Shown piece by piece: positions 33,977 to 47,400 of a stretch of DNA of 64,000 nucleotides; position 1 is the stretch's first letter; each line of letters starts with the position of its first letter. The notes beneath the pieces were generated by a model. That model made no database searches and was not told the DNA's origin. It was given only the letters and a program-made list of their open reading frames with translations. The position numbers and the translations under genes were made by a program. Source of the stretch: Cloeon dipterum (Eukaryota > Arthropoda > Insecta > Ephemeroptera > Baetidae); NCBI RefSeq assembly GCF_949628265.1, contig NC_088787.1, forward strand, positions 22,124,501-22,188,500, given 5' to 3'.

Positions 33977-35203
33977 CCTATTAATCGTTACAAGCACAAA
34001 CAGTGTCAGGGCGCGTGACCCGGATTAATTTCTCAATTTTCATCCAAAAATTATTATTCTGGTTTCTCGTCTTTGCGGGCAGCATGATAATGATATAGTT
34101 ATAATAATTCTTCAATCAATACAATATTACAACTCGCTCGCGCTCTCGTTTGCCGCACAACAACCGCTAGAATCATTGCGTCGGCTGAGAAGATTACAAA
34201 ACTGAAATTAACAAAGAGCGTTTTCAAGTGGATGAGAGAGTTGTACACGACGGACACACGCACACACTCATTTTGGCTTAACTCCTAGCTGGATATTAAT
34301 CTTCGGTGTTTTCCTCGCTCTCTTGCTCTTCGTGCCTGCGCTGATTCCTCGCTCACTTTTGTACACGATACTGTTTCTTTTACTCCGAGAGTGACACGCA
34401 CTCGCAATATCCAGTGACAGTCATTCAAATTTATTTTTCAGATATGCTTCGTAAACCCACAATTTTTCGTCTTGCCGGCGCGCGCGACCAGCTCTCCACC
34501 GATCGGCCGTTTGGAAATGATTCGTTGCTCGAATGTGGTCCGATTCGCGGGAGGAAAACTGGCCGCCCGCAACGCACACACAGTGTTTATTTTTTTCTCT
34601 TTTGTAAGTTTAGTCCTTTGATAAGAAGTAGTGCTGGCATGGTTCTCTCTGTGATATGTGACCTAACGAGTTCGTCTATCATTTTATTATCGGAAACCAA
34701 AGCACACTTTTGTGTCGTCGTCGCTGCTGCTGCTCCTTTTATTTCGATCGTCACTCCACCGCAAGGAGATCACTAACGTTAAAAATCGTAATGAAACAAA
34801 TAATACACAAACGAATGGCAAAAACGAAAGAAACACGTGTTCTTACGAGTAAAAAGGGGGCAGCCCACGTAAGTGGTACTGCGGCGTACGCTACATGGTT
34901 AAAATTTGTATACACCACGAACTCTAGCTATTCACAAATGATAAAATCTCTCTGAAGTCGTAAAAATAATAATAATTACTATATAATCGTTGCAGTTTTA
35001 ATAATAATTAACAAAAGTTATGGAGTGCACCAACTAAAGACATAATGTAACAAAACGCGTTTTTCGGTCCTTCTCGCAAGTTATCTACGATTTTCTTCTG
35101 TATTTCTTTCTTTGCTCTTCTCTCTCTTGGGTCGTGTTTGTTTGTTTGTTTTCTCTTCGCCGACGGCGCGAACAGTTTGCGGCGGCGGCGGAGGGCAGGC
35201 ACT
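33977..35203 (-). other. Probable tango 3' untranslated region
   Basis: Follows the TGA stop at 35206-35204. No further splice acceptor with a protein-like sequence is seen. A 120-codon plus-strand frame at 34414-34776 shows no domain and is taken as chance. Confidence 0.45.
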
Positions 35204-38200
35204 TCACTCGAAACTAGTGTTGAACATGTTCAACTCCTCGAAACCAGGTGTGCCTGACTGGTCCTGAAGCATTTGCAGCATGTCCGTGAGCTCCTGCGGC
35301 TGGCTCGGACCCCCGGGGCCCGACGGACCCGGCGGTGGGCCCGCCGACGAACTGCTCGACCCCGGACCCGAGTCTGACGCTTGGCTCGAGTTTTGCCACT
35401 GCCACATCGCTGCAACCACAAGAACGTAACGTCAAAAATCAATTAAATAGTCATTTCTTGAAGAAAAATAAGAAATAACTATTGACAAAATGTCACGGGA
35501 CGGAAGACAAACTTTGCATGAGGTCAAGCAAACTCTACGAAATATGAAATTTACACCAGGAATTAGTCTTTACTGGTTGTCATTAAATGGGACAATTTTG
35601 GAAAACTTTGAGACCTAAGTATCTCATCTCTTAGTGGTATAATTTAGAAAATAAAATGTGCTTTGGATTATTCTCGCTGAGCCCAATCAAACTAACCCCA
35701 AATTGTATGTCCTGTGTCAAGGTCACAAATGGTAATTTCAGTTTGTAATTAAAATTTTGGACATGAGCTTCGGATTTTGGAATTTTGAAAACATGCTTTA
35801 AAGCCGTTACATGACATGTGTGAAATTTTGCGAAAAATTCATGAGGGGATTTTTGTTTTTTTTTTCAGGGAATTCCACTTCAAAACTCGAAAAACACGAA
35901 TTTTTCGTGTATTGTAAATGTTATTATCATCTTAGGGCTTAACCATCTAACCATCAGAATTCCAAACACTACAAAACGTTAGACTCATTTAAACTTTCAC
36001 TGACTAGCTGAAGGGTTTAAGGAGTTTAGTAAGGCATGAGAACCCGAAAATTGCTCCTTACTGCAAAATTTCTTATAAAAAAAACTACACGACAAACCTG
36101 GCACATTAAAAATTTGGCAAACTCTGACATTCACTCCAGAAAATGTGATTAAGTCTTTCTAGACTGGGGCTATTGCAACAAATAATAAAATAAATTTCAT
36201 TGATGGAGTGCCTCTTTCATATAACAAATACACACCTTCCCCCTCCCAAAAGAAAAACGGAATTCAAACTAAAACAAAAATTTAAGTAAAACTTTTGACA
36301 TAAAACCAGTCGATAAACTAACCAATTAAAAAATTATTCACATTAAAACACATTATGATTAAAATTGATAGACAGCTTAAATTTTTAGCTCATTTCTTGG
36401 GGACTGAGATCCTGTTTAATTGGACTGTTATTTCTGCATCCAAAACGTGTGAAGGTATGCATAATTACCACTGGGTGCTGTGGTGGCTGGATGATTATAG
36501 GGAGCCTGTGTCTGGGGCAGTGGTCCTCGCACTCCGGTGCTGAGCTGGGTGTACGTCGGCCCGCTCGGCGACCGTGACGGGCTGATTTGGCTGTACTGAT
36601 ATCCCTCGGTGACAGGTTGCTGCGGAGAAAAAAGACAGTGAGCAACAAAACGTGGAATATCGGCGGAAAATGAACACGACAAACACACAGGAAGAGGAAA
36701 AATCCATATCAATGCAGCAGAATAAGAAATCCCAAAATAGACAGCAAAATTATATGAGGATTTGTTTTTCGTAAGCTGGTGAAAAACCATTTTTAATTCT
36801 TATGTGTAAAAATTAACTGTAGAAGCTTGAATGCTCATCATCTTGAATTGTGTTGTGACACTCTTTGGCCTGTCACTGACCTTAGAGGCGCCATGACCAG
36901 GCGCCAATACCGACAGTCAAGAGCACCGTATATTTTACAGGATTGGCATTTATTTTGGAAGCGTAAGACGAGCACTGTTTAACTTTTACGTGATTCTCGC
37001 GCCCTCAGCGCACAATTTGTCTGAACCAACCACTGGCTGACGCGTAAACTGGCAGCCAAATTCCCATCCGCGTCCTTTTTCGCCACTAATATCATAGGGG
37101 CGCTCCACGGACTATTACACGGTTCAATTACTCCTTGTCGGAGCATTTCTTGTAAAATTTCCTCCATTTCACCGCGCAAAGCGTGAGGCACCCTGTAAGG
37201 ACGCGTTTCCACCGGCGCTGCGTCGCCTGTATCAATTCTGTGTTCGATCAGGTCGGTGCAACCCAGTGGCGTGTCTTTGAAAGCAAAGACATCGATGTAT
37301 TTCAAAATTTTCTCCTTCAATGATTTGTGCGCCTCTGGCCATGGTCCAGAAAAGTCAAAGAGAGCAAGTCGTTCTTCATTATTCATCGTAGGCTCGATTG
37401 TATGGGGCAGAATTTCTAAGGACTAGAACATTTAACTGCTCTCTGGGTTAGTTTCATAAATTAATGCCGTTAAAATAGCTTTTATCTCTTTAAAATTACA
37501 ATCACAAGAAAGTCTCTGTTTCAAAACAGAGCTAATTTCAATTAAATTTAATTATTTTCAAGTTACATTTTCAAAGCCTGGTTTTTGCCCACAGAAATTC
37601 AGTTTTTTTTTTCTAATTTTGTAAAAAATATGTTGATTAGTAGAGTTTGGTTTCAATTACCTGTCTGAGGTGGGGCTGACTCCAGGCGGTCTGTGCCGGA
37701 GTCGGACTGGTGGTTGACGTCTTGGCGATTCTGCTGAGAACGGAAGCCGAGCTGGCCGAACCTCCCGCCGGCTGCGGCGAGCCATACGCCACTGGCGACG
37801 CCGTTGGCTCCACGTAGCCGCTGTACATGTTCTGCGCACTCGCTGGACGGGCCTGTTGCTGTGCTTGTTGCGCTAAAATCCAAATACACAAACTGAGAAA
37901 CCAGTCATAAAGAAAAAAATAAAACAATTAAAGGCTTTACAGTTGCGGGTTCTTCCTTTCATTTTTTTCTTTAAAACATTAAAATAGAATTAGCAAGAGT
38001 GAGATTTTGAAGCTTTACCAGTGTATATATAGTGCTTTGGTACAGTTCATTGCCAAAACGAGGGTTGAAAAAATATTTCCATAAGAAAATTATAAGAATG
38101 AAAATTAGACACATAAAAAACATTGGAAAATTAAGGAACGCCTAACATACACATTTAATTCAATTATCTCCATAAGAGCTATGAAAAAATCATCCATGAC

Positions 38201-41200
38201 GGAAATCCTCACACACAATAGCCAATTTAAAAAGCAGTCTTACGTTGGAGGTGTGATCCAATCAAATGCGATGAGTAGACGTCTCGGCGTTGCATGCTGT
38301 AGTCCAAGCCTGGTTGTTGATATGGCACGGGCTCAGGGGCTGCAGGTGCGGCCACGCCGTCCACCCCAGCTTCAGGGTTTTGCAGGGCTCTGTCGCAAAA
38401 TAAAGTAGATTAGCAATCCATCCAAAATTCCCTCGCAGAGCATTAAGTAATGAACGAATATTTCAGTACTTACTTCGCGGATGTGTTGGTGCAGACTATG
38501 TACTCTACGTCGTCGGTGTAGGGGTTCAAAAAGGCGAAGGCTGCGGTCCGTAACCAGACCCACTCTCTGTTCTTGGCCCTGAAGCGGTACATGACGGACA
38601 ACACCTGGCCTTTCAGCTTCAAAACTGCGAGAGAGCACACGAAATTTAGTGGCGATTGGGAATAAAAGAAGGGCGAGCTACCTTGCTCAAAGCTTTCCTT
38701 CATGTGGTTTTGATCCTCGTGGTGGAAATACTCAAAACAGGATTTGCCGAGCAGCTCGGGCGGAGAGTAGCCCAGCAGTCCCATCACTCTTTGGTCCACG
38801 AAAGTGAACTTGCCCTCCATCGAATGCCTCGAGATGAATTCTGAATAAAAGATGGTTGGATTTTTTTATTAGATCTTGGTCTCGAAAGATGAAAACAACA
38901 ATTTGTGAAAATGTATCACATAGGAGTAGAAATCAAATGCATGTTTTTAAAATTAAATCATGAAATATTTAAAAAGTGACAAGGAAGCTCTTAATTATTC
39001 AAAACTTAAAATGCCTGGAACCAACCCTTGAAATATTTTTTCTTGGAACGTCAAAAATGACCTATCAATCTATTTGTCTCGCTGAAAAGTGTCTATAAAC
39101 AAAAAATTCAGCTAAATAGTATTTTTAAGCTAATTTTGAAGGTCTGAACCCTTTTATTAAAATATTTAAAAATCGTTGGAATAATCAATATGTTCTCCAC
39201 TGCTAGTGTCTCACATCTGGAGTAGCTACACGAATCTATAGGTTTTGCCAGAAACACTAACGTCAAATCTATGGAATTTTCTAGTAAGAAGTGGGGATAT
39301 TTTTAAAATTACATAATATTTTTCAAAAGCATATAAATATTTTTAAATGTTCAAGATTGTTTGTTGATTTGTCCAACATTTTTAGTTCTAAATTACCGTT
39401 TAAGCATTCATGTAAATTTGATTGTCAACTTACCTGATGCAGAATTCGATCCTGTGAGGTCTGAGGTGTTGGGCGTGGAGGTGACCTGCAGCCTTCCGAT
39501 GGCGACAAGGCAGCAGTGCGTGGCGCCGCTGGGGTCCTCGTCGCTGCGGTCCATCTGCACGCCGGTCGGCGGCCAGTTCTTGATGTAGCCGGTGCAGTGG
39601 ACGACCGCGTGGTTCTGGCCGTCGCGCGACGGACCAAGCGAGTTGCGCTGCTTTAGCCGGTGCAGGTGCGTCGCCACCATCCCGTCCGGCGGCATGTTGC
39701 CCACCTTCATGCGACAGATGAAGCCTCGCCTCGAGCCCATGCACAGACGCATCGACGCTGCACACAATCAGAATTAAATATAAGTCACAAGAATTTTTTG
39801 ACTTGTTAAATTGGAATGATTTTATTGGTTTTGTTGTTTGAAATTAAAATTCATGGAACATTTGATGGCGAATGTTTTGGGGAAAATTAAATATTCATGT
39901 AATTAAAAATTTTAGCATCTGTTTGAAATTTTGTGATTAATTAAAGGCTTGAAATTAACTAAATTTCACTTTCGAGATTCACTCTAAAAAAATAACAGCT
40001 TTATTTCTTATTCATCTTGTACAAAAATTTTAGAAAAGAGGGTTTTATTAAACAAAAGAATTCTTTCGTACTATAGCTTTGCATCAAATTATAATTTTAC
40101 ACAAAAGGTATAATCAGATACATAAATAATTTGTCTCAAAACTATTCAGAATACGCCGGCTAGATCAGCTGGAATGCCCTGGCAGCTGCAATCTTGCTAA
40201 GTCAACAGACACTCGATTCAAAATACCAATCAATATGATACGAAAAAAAATCACATAAATAACAATTCTTACATTGGTGTCCTTCCTTCTTGACGGTGCC
40301 GGTTTTGAGGTCGAGAATGCGTCCCGTATTCTGTGGCTCCTGCGTGCTGAGCTGCTCCCTGACCTTCTCCACGTCCTCCGAGTGCAGGTGGTCGAAGATG
40401 CACGAGCCGAACCATTCGCTCTGCAAAACGCAAAAACGCTTAGTTTGCACACTCAAAGGCCAAACACGCAGCGTGAAAAGTGACCAAACGATAACAGAAA
40501 AAGAGCGCTCGCGTTGCAAAAATATGTTACTCCAGTTCCTGCCAAGGTTTTCAAAACAAAAATGCGAAAAGGAAAACTTTTCAAAAGTGTAGCTGGTGTG
40601 CTCCTGTCTTTCGTGGAGCTGAAAAATGCGTAGAGGAATATTTTGGGGTTATGTGCACCCAATGAAATTATCAATACAAATAATAAATAAATAAATAACT
40701 GTTAAAATGTAGATAAACACAGTACTGAAACAAAATAAGGCTTTTGGTTTTTTAATAAATTAAAAAAAACATTGTAAAATAAAAAATTCAAATTAATAAA
40801 TTATTCAAGCCATAAATTGATTGACAGGCATCAATTTGATCAGTCAAGATTGATTAAATTACTCATGTTGCTCTTATAAGAGGAATGCTTATTACCTGGG
40901 GCTGATTGAGGATGGGCGTGACGCTGTCCGAGACATAGATGACGCGTCCGGTGTCGCAGGTGACGACAAAGAGGAAGCCGTCGGCCGCCTCGAGGATCAA
41001 GTGCTTGAGCTCCTGGTCGGTGAGGAAGGACGGCTTGTAGGTGCCGTCAGTGCTAGTGTTGCCAGTGCCTGCATCATCGGCTAGTAAAATGAAAAACTCA
41101 TGCAGGAGCGTCGCCTCGGAAGGACACACGCCCACGGTGCTCCCCGCAAAACCCCTTGTGTGTGTTGAAAACTTGAAAACGACTAAGTGGCGTGACGGGA

Positions 41201-44200
41201 GGGCGCGACAGGCGAACAAGCAATTAACAGGACAGGACGAATTTTGGCGGACATAGCGGGAAATTCACATATTTTCTTCAAACGGAATATTTGAAGTGAA
41301 TTTGAATTCTATTTTAATAAGCTCGATAAACCTAGAAATAAGTTTATAAATTTATTTTCCTCCTACAAACTCATGGTATTTTTTACGGCGAAAATCGGCG
41401 ATGGCGACACGTTGTTAAAAGGTGTCGATTTCCCGAAAATTGCTTTAAAGGGCATCCAAGAAAAATTCCATTATTTCATAATCGGCGCATCTTTTTCCGG
41501 CGGTCTCGGATTAGACGCGCGGCAGCCTCATTTTCTGGCGGAGGACGGATTCCAGGCGCGCCCGCCGCTTTTTTGGCAGATTAAGCCGTTAAATCCTAGC
41601 AGGCAAGCGAGCGAGCGAGCAGGAAATTTGCATTTTTGTCGTTTTAATCTCGAGTGGGTTAATTTCGCGTGCGATGAGCGAGATCTGGTGCTGCTACTGG
41701 CGGTGGCGGCGGCGGTGGAAACGCGAGGGCGAGGCCAAGGGGCTGCACATAATATGCTAATTCTATCCTGCCTTCGCACTCGGCGTCGGCCAACACAAAA
41801 CACAATTTCCTCGCCGGCCGACCAGCCCAGCCAGCCGACTAACAAGTCTGTTATCTCGCGCGGGCGGAAATTAACTTTCCTCCTTTTCCACCAGATAATC
41901 TTCTCCGTGGCCTCATCGTTCGCACACACACAAAGAACGCCCCCCAAAAATTGCATAACGGGTTCTGTTTTTTGGTGTGTGCGCGCGCGAAATCGCTTCT
42001 TTATTCTATTATCGCTGCCCGGCAGAGCTAATGGTTGATTGGGCCGCATTCGCTTTGGACGGGCTAAATTATACAGATCTTCAAACCATTATAGACGGGC
42101 TAGGGTAAAAATTCCCTTTATGGCGGACGTAATCACTGACTACATTAAATCATTTTTCTCCTTTTTTTAAACAAAAAGTTATTGAATAGGAAAAAGACGT
42201 GACTTGCAAAAAGATTCGAAAATTTCAAGGTTTCAGACAGTCCCACGAGTTTTAAGATTAGACTCGATATTTTTTTTTACTATGAAAAACGAAGTATGTA
42301 ATTATTTAAGACTTAAATTTGATTTGAAATTAGGTTGCTAATGGGTGAATGTTTTGTAATTGCCCTTATATTGCTGTGAAACAAAGATATTGGAAATTAT
42401 GAATCCTTTGTGTACCTTTATTAAACCAACAAATATAGGAAAAATTGTAAAAAATAGAGAGTAAAATTTTCTATTTTTAAAGCAGCTTGAAAATTGTAAT
42501 TTAAAGCGTAGCCCTGTGTAGTTTAACTAAATTTTACTAAACATCTCGAATTAAAAAACGCAGAAACTAACAAGACAATTTTAGAATTTCTTGCACTTAT
42601 TGTTGGAACAAAATTTCACAATCAAGAGCTTATAAATTTCACGTATTTTTTATCGCTTGACTTGTGCATATACAATCTCATCTTATCTACTATCTAATAT
42701 TTATAGCAGTCATTCATTTTTCATGGAACCTTCTAGTTATATATTATGAAAAGTAATTGTATGATCCATATTTAATTTTTATGACGCACTCGGAGTAATT
42801 AAAAAAAAATACTTTTCGGGCCATTTATCGCACCTAATAGCTCTCGCAGCAGTGCTAATTCGGCCGCCGGGTTGAACCGTTTGGAAAAAGAAGCAACTTT
42901 ACGACCAGAGTCTTATGAATAAAAATCACTTGGAATTCCTGAAGCGCCTTAAGAGAAGAGGAAACAGCGAGGCAATATAATTTTCACCTGCCTGAGTCAC
43001 CACTTGACGCGGTGACTCGTTTTTTCCGTTCGAGCTGCTGCCGCGCGCGGATTGTTGACTTGTCGCACCGCGGCGGCCAGCAGCGCAGATTATTGTTTTC
43101 GCTGAGTGCGTCCGTTGGCTGGCTGGCTGGCTCGGACGGCCGTCCGATTAGTGATTCGCGTCACGCCGGCGGCCATAGCTCGGTCGGTGCGGCCGAGAGT
43201 GTCCCTCTGGCCAGCAGCCGCAACAATAGACAATAAAGAGGCTCGCGCACCGGATGTCTGCTGGACAAAGCAGCGCCGTGTTGTCTTTATGGACACGTGA
43301 AAACGCTCGCTCGCCGGCTATCAGAATTAATTTCGATTAATTAGTATGCTGCAGGCGTCACCCCTTTTTCTGAGCGCGCACATTCACTCGCGGCCAGGCC
43401 AAGGTGTGCGAGCCAGAAAAATATGAATATGGGAACACGCAGTCGCCGTCGACCGTGCGCCTCGGCCCACCGAAAATCTTTTATTTCTCAATATACAGAG
43501 GGTGCCGCACCAATTGTAGATAAAAAACATTCGAAAGAAAAGAAACGATGCTCTTTATCAATATTACCGATGTTTTAGCATAAATTTTTCATCGATTTGT
43601 CGGTAATTTAATTTTATCAGGAGGGAATACATACACAGGACACAAAAATTATGAATAGTTGCATAGCAAAAGCTTCCTTGTAAGAAATGATTACAAAAAC
43701 TGATAAAATCCGGAAAAAATTAAATTCAGAAAAAACCAAATTTATGTGTTACAAAATAATAAACTAGAGGTGCATTTTTGTGGGTTTTAAAATTTGGTGA
43801 ACATGACTGGCAAGACATCGTCTTGGTGTAACTTAAAGAGATGATTGTCTAAACGGTCCAAAGTATCAGCAAATGCAACATGCCACCTCCTGCGGCCAAC
43901 TTCTGTCCGTTCCCCGACTCGGGTCAAGAGGAGCAACAATGAAGAGCAGTGCGGATCGGCATATCATCGAGAAGAAATTTAGTTTGCTGCCACCGGTGGC
44001 ATCAAAAGGCAATTTCGCTAGAGTGTCCGGGGGTTCATAAAGTTTGCATAAACCGATATAATAAGCTGGCTGGGGGTCGACGAGCAGATGCGCCGTCGAG
44101 TGGACGTGAGCCATTAAGTGACCCTTTGGGGCGCAATGCGAATGGGTAATGGGCCGACCGCTCATTTTTGCCACTTTTATTGGCCCGGCCAGCGTCTTCC

Positions 44201-44358
44201 CTCGCGCTTTACATACACGCCCCGGAACGGGCTCATTGCCGGTCGTTCCATGCGTCTCTCTCTCTTTCAGTGACGACCGACCTGAACGCGCGCCCGCCGC
44301 AGTTTTAAATTCTTGACTTGAGTATGTGTCTCTTTCATATTATGCAGGCAGGGGGGGG

Positions 44359-44425
<67 letters not shown>

Positions 44426-47400
44426 CGTATTATATTGATCGGTCGACGATCGAGGCTGCATCGCTTCGTGGAATATCAAATAATGTATATAGCCGACACT
44501 CGCACTGGCTCCTCGTGACTCTGCAATTTCAAATTTTGCCAAATGTCGCTAGAATGAAATTTATATTTTTTCCATTCGGAACAAATCTTTTAACATCACA
44601 GAAAAATGTATTGGAAATTGAGCCCAATTGTATACCTGGATTTGAACATAAATTTAAATTTATCGGTGTTTTCTAAAAATAATTAAAAAAAAATACAACT
44701 TGATTTTGATTAAATTTAAAACAATGAAAAGTTTAATTTCTGAGCTAAGTTAAACTGATTGCTTTTTTTTGTAAAAAAAAATTAAGACATAATTTTTTGT
44801 ATTCTCTTAAAACGAAAATTAGAAAAACTAGAGAAATGAATACTTCTTTCATAAGCCTTGAAACTAATAAAAATGGATTTAAACGAAAAAGAAACAAGTA
44901 ACCAGCAAATTCATCTTGGTCCAGAAGGTCGAATTGAACGAATCGGAGCTTTTGTTCTTTTTTCTCTGCCTCTGTGTAGCAGGCGGCCTAAATTTCCGTG
45001 CATTTTTTCGCAGTGCCGCGGCGGCGAGCGCGTTCTCCGAGAAACGGCCGGCTGCCATGCCGGTGTGCACTTGTTCTTTTTCTTTTTAATTAATGAAACT
45101 GGATGTGCGCGCGGTAATCGGGGTCACGCGTGCCCGAGAAATCATCAACGACGCACAATATTGCGCCGGCCGACGACATGTTGCATTTCCATTGTGTTCG
45201 AGAAGGCAGATCGAGAGAAATGTGAGCGGCCAGACCATTATTTACAATGTGGACTTAATGAAAAAAGAAGGGAAAGAAAAGAAAACGAGTTTGCGGCCTT
45301 GCTTGTGCGCCAAATGCCGTGTTGAAATTAATTTCAGTCCGCAAGATGAGAGCAGGTCTGTAAGTGAGATAACTACAAAGTTTCAATTTGCCCCGTTCAG
45401 CTTAAAAGATTTTTTCTCCGAAGGAACTTGATTCTACTCAGCACTCGAGCACGGGAAAGAATCTGTTTCGCTTTTTCGAACATTATGAAATGCCAAAAGC
45501 TGCTTCCAAGCAAAGGCAAAAAAAAAAAACGAGAACAGTTAGTATAAGTGGCGATCAGAATTTTTCTTGAGAAAAAGTTGCTGCCTAGCTCTCACGGGCA
45601 GCAACATTCAGGGAAAGGTGGCCGCGGAGTCAGGTCCGATTTCAGGCATAATTACGCCGGCAAATGACGGACAATCTCGCTGCAGAGGCCAAAGGTGAAG
45701 GCTCCGCACAATAAATTTTTATGATTTGTAATGAGCGGCGGCGCGGCAATTATTATATTTATTCGCGGCCGTCGTCGTCGCACGGCACTCACTCTCGGGG
45801 GGTATAATATACCAAACAGACGCATGCGACGACAAATTTATGGCGCTTTTTAATACGTTTGCCAAGTGCATTTGAATGTGAAATTCGCTGCTGCTGGCGC
45901 GAAATAAAACAGCGCGCATTCGTTTCCACGAATTCATTGTGCGATAATTGCGTGTAAACAAACCATGATATGTGCGCGGTGTGCGTATATTGCATTATTA
46001 AATAAATATACACACGCGGCGATGTTGTGCGAACACATGGGGTGTTTTATTTATTATTACGTTCATTAGACCGCATGCAAATGCACACGGCTGCCGACTG
46101 ACCGTTCCCCGCATGAATATTTACTTGGCCGTATTTACTTAGAGCTCATTTCATTTCATTTTATTCGCCGCGCTTAAATAATTCAGCACTCTTGACATAG
46201 AACACGCGCTGTACCCGAAAATAGCCGAGGGGTGCGAAACGAAATATCAAATTTCAGAAAATAATTTTGACAAATATACTGGTTTTGAAAATATACTGGT
46301 TTATTACTTTGAGTAACATTTGTCGCTGATAACAATCATTTTTTGCATTTTTTTAATTATAAAATCATGAGTAAACATAATCTATAAATAAAGTTAAACT
46401 TTAATTGCAACAAATAAATAGATGAAAAGATCTTTAATTGAGGCATGGTTATGTGTTACAAAATAAAACCATTTGGAGAGAATTAGAAGCACGAGAGCAG
46501 AGAGCAGACGAGGCTAAAGAAAATAATTCTCCCAGCATGTTCCACATTTTGTTTGCCCTTTTAAAGAGCGCGACGTCAGAAACTCCGTTTTCGTCTCACT
46601 CGCTGGCTGGCTGGCTGTGGCTGTCGTTATAATTTTTGTGGCGGGCCGGGCATCGTCCGATCAAACAGGCGCGTTTTTCCCATTCTGACACACGCGACCT
46701 TCGACCTGCCCGCCCAATTAGGGGTACCAGCGGGAGGCGGCGGGATGCCACAATAATCACAGCCTAATTACACGCAGGCCCAGCATGTAAATGGCATCGC
46801 CGAAACGCGTCTCCAGGATGTGCGTCTAAGCTTGTTCATGCTCACTGGCATTCTTCTGTGTCCGATTCGATTGAAACGGAGAAACAGCAATCGACAGGAA
46901 ATGCGTTCCAAAACAATGGTTAAAAAGAGACTCGGGTAAAAAAGTTTCTTCCGTTGGCAAGTATTTTACTTGTACTGAAAACCCCGACGTCAATGTGTCG
47001 ACTCAAAATTTGTCGTTCCGTGCAAAGATTTCAATCTAGAAAGGCAAAAAGTTATAAGTTTGCGACATTTTTTAGCTTCTTATTAGACCACCTATTTTAT
47101 TTTTAGCGCCATAGCAGCTAACAATTTTCTTCGTGATTACTTTACAGCCTTAGAAACGCTAAACAAAAACAAAGCGTCACGAAAAACTCTGTTTAATGAC
47201 CTGTGCACAAATTTAGACGGGCATTAAGTTAAAAGTGTCCTTACTTCAAAGAAAATACTATTTTTCCTGTTCCCTATAGCAAGCAGCGGGATTGTTTGTT
47301 TACTTCTTTCTTCTATCCGTGGGGAGGCGCGTTTCGCGGAAGAAATTTTAATTTGCGCCGCCGGCTACTAATGTGTGCGCTGCAGAAAAATGTAAATTGA

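Noticed and set aside
34414-34776. 120-codon plus-strand frame
   Set aside because: Lies antisense to the probable tango 3' untranslated region; no domain seen.
39430-39777. Alternative frames over the tango exon at 39434-39757
   Set aside because: Only one frame gives PAS-A sequence and keeps phase with both neighbours.
41373-42038. 221-codon plus-strand open frame in the large tango intron, with a 173-codon minus frame over it
   Set aside because: No recognisable domain, no acceptor-donor structure; GC-rich intron sequence gives long chance frames on both strands.
44326-44676. Frame with long Arg-Glu repeat, and minus Ser-Leu repeat; same at 56032-56338
   Set aside because: Produced by (GA)n microsatellites.
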